From: Planctomycetota bacterium
GTDB taxonomy: Bacteria > Planctomycetota > Planctomycetia > Isosphaerales > Isosphaeraceae
NCBI GenBank assembly: GCA_021778575.1
Contig: JAJYCH010000169.1
Coordinates: 1-8,308, forward strand
DNA: 8,308 bases
Reading direction: 5' to 3'
The translations under genes were made by a program, and so were the position numbers. Under the pieces are notes generated by a model, which was not told the DNA's origin, did not search any database, and saw only the letters and a program-made list of their open reading frames with translations. Position 1 is the stretch's first letter; each line of letters starts with the position of its first letter. Below are positions 5,642 through 8,308 of this stretch, piece by piece.

Positions 5642-5680
5642 ACCCGCGAACCGGTCGGTTGGCCGGGACTTAACGAATCT

Positions 5681-6922
5681 TCAACGCGGCCTGGCGGGGG
5701 GTATCCCCTTGAAGATCTTCGAGGCTTGCTCGACGAACTGCTTCATGGCGTCGGCATGGAGCGTCCGTTCGGTCTCGGGGTTCCGCTTGTCGGCGGTGGC
5801 CACATGGCCGCCGAGGAGGGCGGGAAGGTCGGGCAGGGGGACCCGGGTCCGGGCCAGCGCCCGGTTCTTCCAGATCACACGGTCGCCCATCAGGAATTCA
5901 AAAGTCCCGTCGACCTGCGTGGTCCGGTTCCGCGACTGGAGGTAGAACTCCTCCTGGGTCTCGACAACCTCGATGGTCGCGCGGAACGGGGCCGATTCGG
6001 ACCAGAGTGACGACCAGGCCGACTCCCGGGGCTCGGGAAGATACCCCTTGATCCGGAGAATCTCCGACCTCGACCGATCGAGAACCTTGGTGTAATTGTC
6101 GGCCGATCCCGCGACGAACCGGCCGACCACCGGCGGGAGTGCCACGCCGTTGCGGGCCACGGTCGCCTGAAGGATCGACCGGGCCTCGGCCTGAAGCGTC
6201 GAGGCGTCGGGGCGGGTGAGTTCGGCGGCGTGGTCGTGCATCCGCTCGGCGGCAGCGAACGCCTCGACGTCCCGCTCGGCCTCGAAAGCCTGACGGGCCG
6301 CCGTCCGGTCCGCCTCGACCCGACGGAGCCGCAAGCCGGCGAGCTTGGTCTCGATCGTTCCGGCCAGCGACTCCAGGGCGGTCGGGTTTTCGTCGGCCTT
6401 CTTGGCCAGCGTCAGGGCCTCGCCGATCGCCTGGTCGGGGTCGAGCCCGTCAATCTGGTCGAGCCGGAATTCAACCTCGCGGACCACGATCCGGTCGCGA
6501 CGCTGGGTCAACTGGTCGAGCCGATCCACCCCTTCGCGGCCCATCGACCGGGCCTGGGCCAGGGCCGACTCGATTTCGCGGAGGGCGACGTCATAGCGAC
6601 GGTCGGCCTCGGCCTGGTCGACCGAGGTCAGCAGGACGTCGAGAACCCGTTTCTGGCTCGACCGGACCTGACCATCGATCAACCGGCTGGCGGCCAGCGC
6701 CAGCAGCGCGACCACCGCGAAGGCGATCGCCCCTTTCAACAGCGGCGAATCCCAGGGAGACCGCCGGGGCACCCGACGCGACAACCGCGAGTCGCCAAGC
6801 CGGGGCAGGTAGGGCACCTCGACCCAGGTTGAACAGGCGTCACAAAGGACCTCGCGACCGGGCGAGACCCCCTCGACGGCCAGCTCCTGACCGCATTCCG
6901 GGCAGGCGAACACCCCGGCCAT
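5681..6922 (-). CDS. Zinc-ribbon, single-pass membrane, coiled-coil protein of unknown function
   Basis: A 413-aa protein. The N-terminus is a four-cysteine zinc ribbon, C7-P-E-C10 and C27-D-A-C30. A basic Pro/Arg linker (50-57) and one membrane segment (about 62-81) follow. Residues 85-245 are charged and helix-rich, with many Leu/Ala/Glu/Arg heptad-like runs (for example QAEADRRYDVALREIESALA) that suggest coiled coil or TPR-like helices. The C-terminal part (about 295-390) is mixed beta, including ATIEVVETQEEFYLQS and TFEFLMGDRVIWKN. Such ribbon-plus-membrane-anchor proteins are common in planctomycetes, but I know no function for this one. The zinc ribbon would lie in the cytoplasm and the helices outside if the positive-inside rule holds. 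ATG 6922 has GGAGGG 6 nt upstream. It is first in a run of same-strand genes, 52 bp before the glycosyltransferase, so a joint envelope role is possible. Confidence 0.75.
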   Translation of the reverse strand: MAGVFACPECGQELAVEGVSPGREVLCDACSTWVEVPYLPRLGDSRLSRRVPRRSPWDSPLLKGAIAFAVVALLALAASRLIDGQVRSSQKRVLDVLLTSVDQAEADRRYDVALREIESALAQARSMGREGVDRLDQLTQRRDRIVVREVEFRLDQIDGLDPDQAIGEALTLAKKADENPTALESLAGTIETKLAGLRLRRVEADRTAARQAFEAERDVEAFAAAERMHDHAAELTRPDASTLQAEARSILQATVARNGVALPPVVGRFVAGSADNYTKVLDRSRSEILRIKGYLPEPRESAWSSLWSESAPFRATIEVVETQEEFYLQSRNRTTQVDGTFEFLMGDRVIWKNRALARTRVPLPDLPALLGGHVATADKRNPETERTLHADAMKQFVEQASKIFKGIPPARPR

Positions 6923-6928
6923 CCGACG

Positions 6929-6934
6929 CCCTCC
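6929..6934 (-). promoter_or_regulatory. Ribosome binding site of the zinc-ribbon gene
   Basis: GGAGGG on the minus strand, 6 nt before ATG 6922. It supports the start that places the CPEC motif at residue 7. Confidence 0.6.
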
Positions 6935-7009
6935 GCAAGACCCAGGAACCTCGTGGCACCTTGACGTTTCTTGAGATGAAGCCGGAAAATCACTTCCCGG
7001 ATTCTCTGA

Positions 7010-7029
7010 GTTGGAAAGTTAATTCCAAC
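7010..7029. repeat. Perfect inverted repeat in the leader region of the zinc-ribbon gene
   Basis: GTTGGAA and TTCCAAC are perfect 7-bp arms around AGTTAA. It stands out as AT-rich in a GC-rich background, about 90 bp before ATG 6922. It could be an operator for a dimeric regulator or a leader hairpin. Confidence 0.5.
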
Positions 7030-7089
7030 CTGTTTCCTTAGACGAATCGAGCCTCGCGAGAGTTCGGAGGACTCCGGCAACCTCTCACG

Positions 7090-7119
7090 ATTGTAGCGGA
7101 TCAAAAGTCGGGTTGCGCA
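7090..7119 (-). promoter_or_regulatory. Candidate promoter for the zinc-ribbon gene
   Basis: On the minus strand TACAAT (7095-7090) is a good -10 box. The best -35 candidate is TTGCGC, 19 nt upstream, which is a long spacing. The leader would be about 160 nt and would contain the 7010-7029 inverted repeat. The call rests mainly on the -10 box. Confidence 0.28.
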
Positions 7120-7257
7120 AAAGATTCCGGGAATCCGACGCGATCGGGTCGATCAGGCGGCCCGGCATGACAGCCCGGCAAACTCGACCAGGGGTCCGGA
7201 GAACGTCTCGATGACCGGACTATGCGTCGCCTGGGTGGTCGACCGAGCTTTCCCGGT

Positions 7258-7286
7258 TTGAGTTCGACCGCGACTCGGCCGATATT
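7258..7286 (+). promoter_or_regulatory. Candidate promoter for the exported-protein gene
   Basis: TTGAGT (7258-7263) and GATATT (7281-7286) are separated by 17 nt, each matching four of six consensus positions. Transcription would start near 7293, with a leader of about 160 nt. A weak match. Confidence 0.25.
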
Positions 7287-7439
7287 GATCTTGACGGATC
7301 ATCAAGCGCGCCGAAAGGCGTCGAGGGCGATCGACGAGACGTCGGCCAAGGTCGGCGAGCGAATCGGGGGGGACCGGGATGGTCCGCCGCGAGTGCCTGA
7401 CGGGGTTGGCCGTCCAGGAACGGGATTCGGATCACAATC

Positions 7440-7446
7440 AAGGAGG
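7440..7446 (+). promoter_or_regulatory. Ribosome binding site of the exported-protein gene
   Basis: AAGGAGG with a 6-nt spacer to ATG 7453. It settles the start against the in-frame upstream ATG at 7222. Confidence 0.75.
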
Positions 7447-7452
7447 CTCGTG

Positions 7453-8308
7453 ATGTCAGGTCGGAAATCGGCCCGGGGGGCCTGGGCGTCGCGTCGCCTG
7501 AACCCGCTCGTCGAAGTGTTGGACCGACGAGAGCTGCTGACCGCCGGCGGACTTCCGAATTCCCTCGGCTCCTACGTCGTGCCGTCGCAATTCGGTCCGA
7601 AAATTACCCAGGCGGCGAAAGTTGTCAACCCGCACACATCAATTGATAATCTCTTATCAACGATCCTCGGTCCTGGTCTCTCTCAGGTCCAGAACGCCAG
7701 CGCGAGCCTGGGGAACTCTCCGCAAGCCGTGCTCAAGCAGACCGTCCTGAACCAGCCTTACGTTCATTCAGTCCTCTCGAATGGCGACGTTTATAGCCTG
7801 TTCAACTCGACGGCCTTGACCGCGTTGCTCGGCTCGCAGCAGGTCTCGGGCGTGACCTCGACCAACGCGTCAACGACCACGACCAGTCCGACAACGTCAA
7901 CGACCACGACCACTCCGACCACCACGACGACCGCGAACCCGCTGGTCGCGTTCAGCATCCCGTCGCAAGCGACGATCCAGTCGATCGGCGAGCTCACGAG
8001 CGTGATCCAGGTCCTTCCCTCGGGAGGGGCCGCCGGATTCTTCGCCACCGTCCCGACGTCGAACGTCCGGATCGCCAGCCAGGGGCCACCGATGATGGGC
8101 TCGGTCCTGATCCCGTCGTCGTCGATCCCGGCGGGCTTCCCGACCCCGACGGCCTCGACGATCTCGATCGGCACATTCGGACCCACTTATTCGGAGATGG
8201 GTGCGATCGAGCTTCAGATCCTCAACGCCCAGGTCCAGGCCGCCTCGCCGAACGCGCCCAACTCCGTGCCCGGTCTGCGGCTCGCCCCCTACCTGCTCCA
8301 CCACCACC
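7453..8308 (+). CDS. Planctomycete exported protein with LEPR-XLL-like N-terminus and Thr-rich linker (partial, runs off the edge)
   Basis: The frame is open from ATG 7453 to the window end (285 codons) with no stop. It begins with a basic leader (MSGRKSARGAWASRRLNP), then LVEVLDRRELLTAGG (residues 19-33), the kind of L-x-x-LxxRxLL motif at the start of many planctomycete surface proteins and comparable to the FEPLEGRR of the gene at 1-95. Residues about 35-135 are a Ser/Asn/Gln-rich region without a recognised domain. Residues 136-158 are a Thr/Ser/Pro linker, made at DNA level by a 27-bp tandem repeat. After it comes a beta-rich, hydrophobic-patterned segment (VAFSIPSQATIQSIGELTS onward) that may be a new domain. 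No enzymatic motif is visible. It is presumably exported, with function unknown; the C-terminus is missing. Confidence 0.75.
   Translation, partial: MSGRKSARGAWASRRLNPLVEVLDRRELLTAGGLPNSLGSYVVPSQFGPKITQAAKVVNPHTSIDNLLSTILGPGLSQVQNASASLGNSPQAVLKQTVLNQPYVHSVLSNGDVYSLFNSTALTALLGSQQVSGVTSTNASTTTTSPTTSTTTTTPTTTTTANPLVAFSIPSQATIQSIGELTSVIQVLPSGGAAGFFATVPTSNVRIASQGPPMMGSVLIPSSSIPAGFPTPTASTISIGTFGPTYSEMGAIELQILNAQVQAASPNAPNSVPGLRLAPYLLHHH
7870..7923 (+). repeat. 27-bp tandem repeat coding for the Thr-rich linker
   Basis: Units 7870-7896 and 7897-7923 match at 24 of 27 positions (TCAACGACCACGACCA...). Each encodes STTTTxPTT-type sequence in frame. A flexible, possibly glycosylated linker that may vary in copy number between strains. 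Confidence 0.65.

Larger units (their letters stand above)
6923..7452. other. Divergent intergenic region without a supported gene
   Basis: This 530-bp stretch separates the minus-strand 413-aa gene from the plus-strand exported-protein gene. It holds ribosome binding sites at both ends, a 7-bp inverted repeat at 7010-7029, an 8-bp palindrome CTCGCGAG at 7053-7060, a GATTCC-G-GGAATC inverted repeat at 7123-7135, and weak promoter candidates in each direction. No open frame in it has a convincing start or recognisable product. The frame leading into the gene at 7453 is open back to ATG 7222, but that start lacks a ribosome binding site. Confidence 0.6.

Noticed and set aside
4180..6740. Frequent CGATCG / GCGATCGC words, resembling the cyanobacterial HIP1 repeat
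   Set aside because: They mostly fall in coding sequence as Ala-Ile-Ala or Asp-Arg type codons in a GC-rich genome; no regular spacing or intergenic clustering was seen.
7222..7452. In-frame extension of the exported protein to ATG 7222
   Set aside because: No ribosome binding site at 7222, and AAGGAGG at the correct distance before 7453 places the basic leader and LDRRELL motif at the usual distance from the start.
1..8308. tRNA, rRNA, CRISPR array, riboswitch or transposase gene
   Set aside because: No cloverleaf with a conserved T-arm, no regularly spaced repeats, no recognisable riboswitch core and no DDE, HUH or recombinase motifs were found by eye in either strand.

Overview
The window looks like chromosomal DNA from a GC-rich planctomycete, most likely of the Isosphaeraceae type. 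Two partial genes, one running off each edge, begin with the planctomycete-style N-terminal motif of large exported proteins (FEPLEGRR near position 1; EVLDRRELL in the gene from 7453). There is also a remnant of a planctomycete-type ECF sigma factor, a zinc-ribbon/membrane/coiled-coil protein of unknown family, and intergenic palindromic repeats. No rRNA, tRNA, CRISPR array or intact transposon was seen.

Layout, left to right. At 1-95 is the start of a minus-strand exported-protein gene cut by the window edge. At 334-622 is the wreck of a two-gene plus-strand operon: a small ORF broken by a one-base frameshift, joined by an ATGA overlap to an ECF sigma factor that stops after 33 residues. 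From 746 to 3641 is a minus-strand metabolic group: an MFS transporter (spinster-like), a malate dehydrogenase with all key residues, a hairpin, then a small dimeric alpha/beta-barrel (ABM-like) protein. Next comes a gene-free stretch (3656-3953) with a 98-bp palindromic repeat element.

From 3954 to 6922 is a second minus-strand group: a 413-aa zinc-ribbon, single-pass membrane, coiled-coil protein; a family 2 glycosyltransferase with a C-terminal membrane hairpin; and, behind their own good sigma70-type promoter, two overlapping small genes. The first of these encodes an 82-aa protein whose residues 25-66 align without gaps to the second half of an archaeal histone fold, including GRKT and the following ED. 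The second encodes a 146-aa protein with a helical basic N-terminal part and two C-terminal membrane segments. Together they look like a histone-fold protein with a membrane-bound partner, and this is the most interesting part of the window.

A roughly 530-bp divergent intergenic region (6923-7452) with inverted repeats and weak promoter candidates separates that group from the plus-strand exported-protein gene at 7453, which runs off the right edge.
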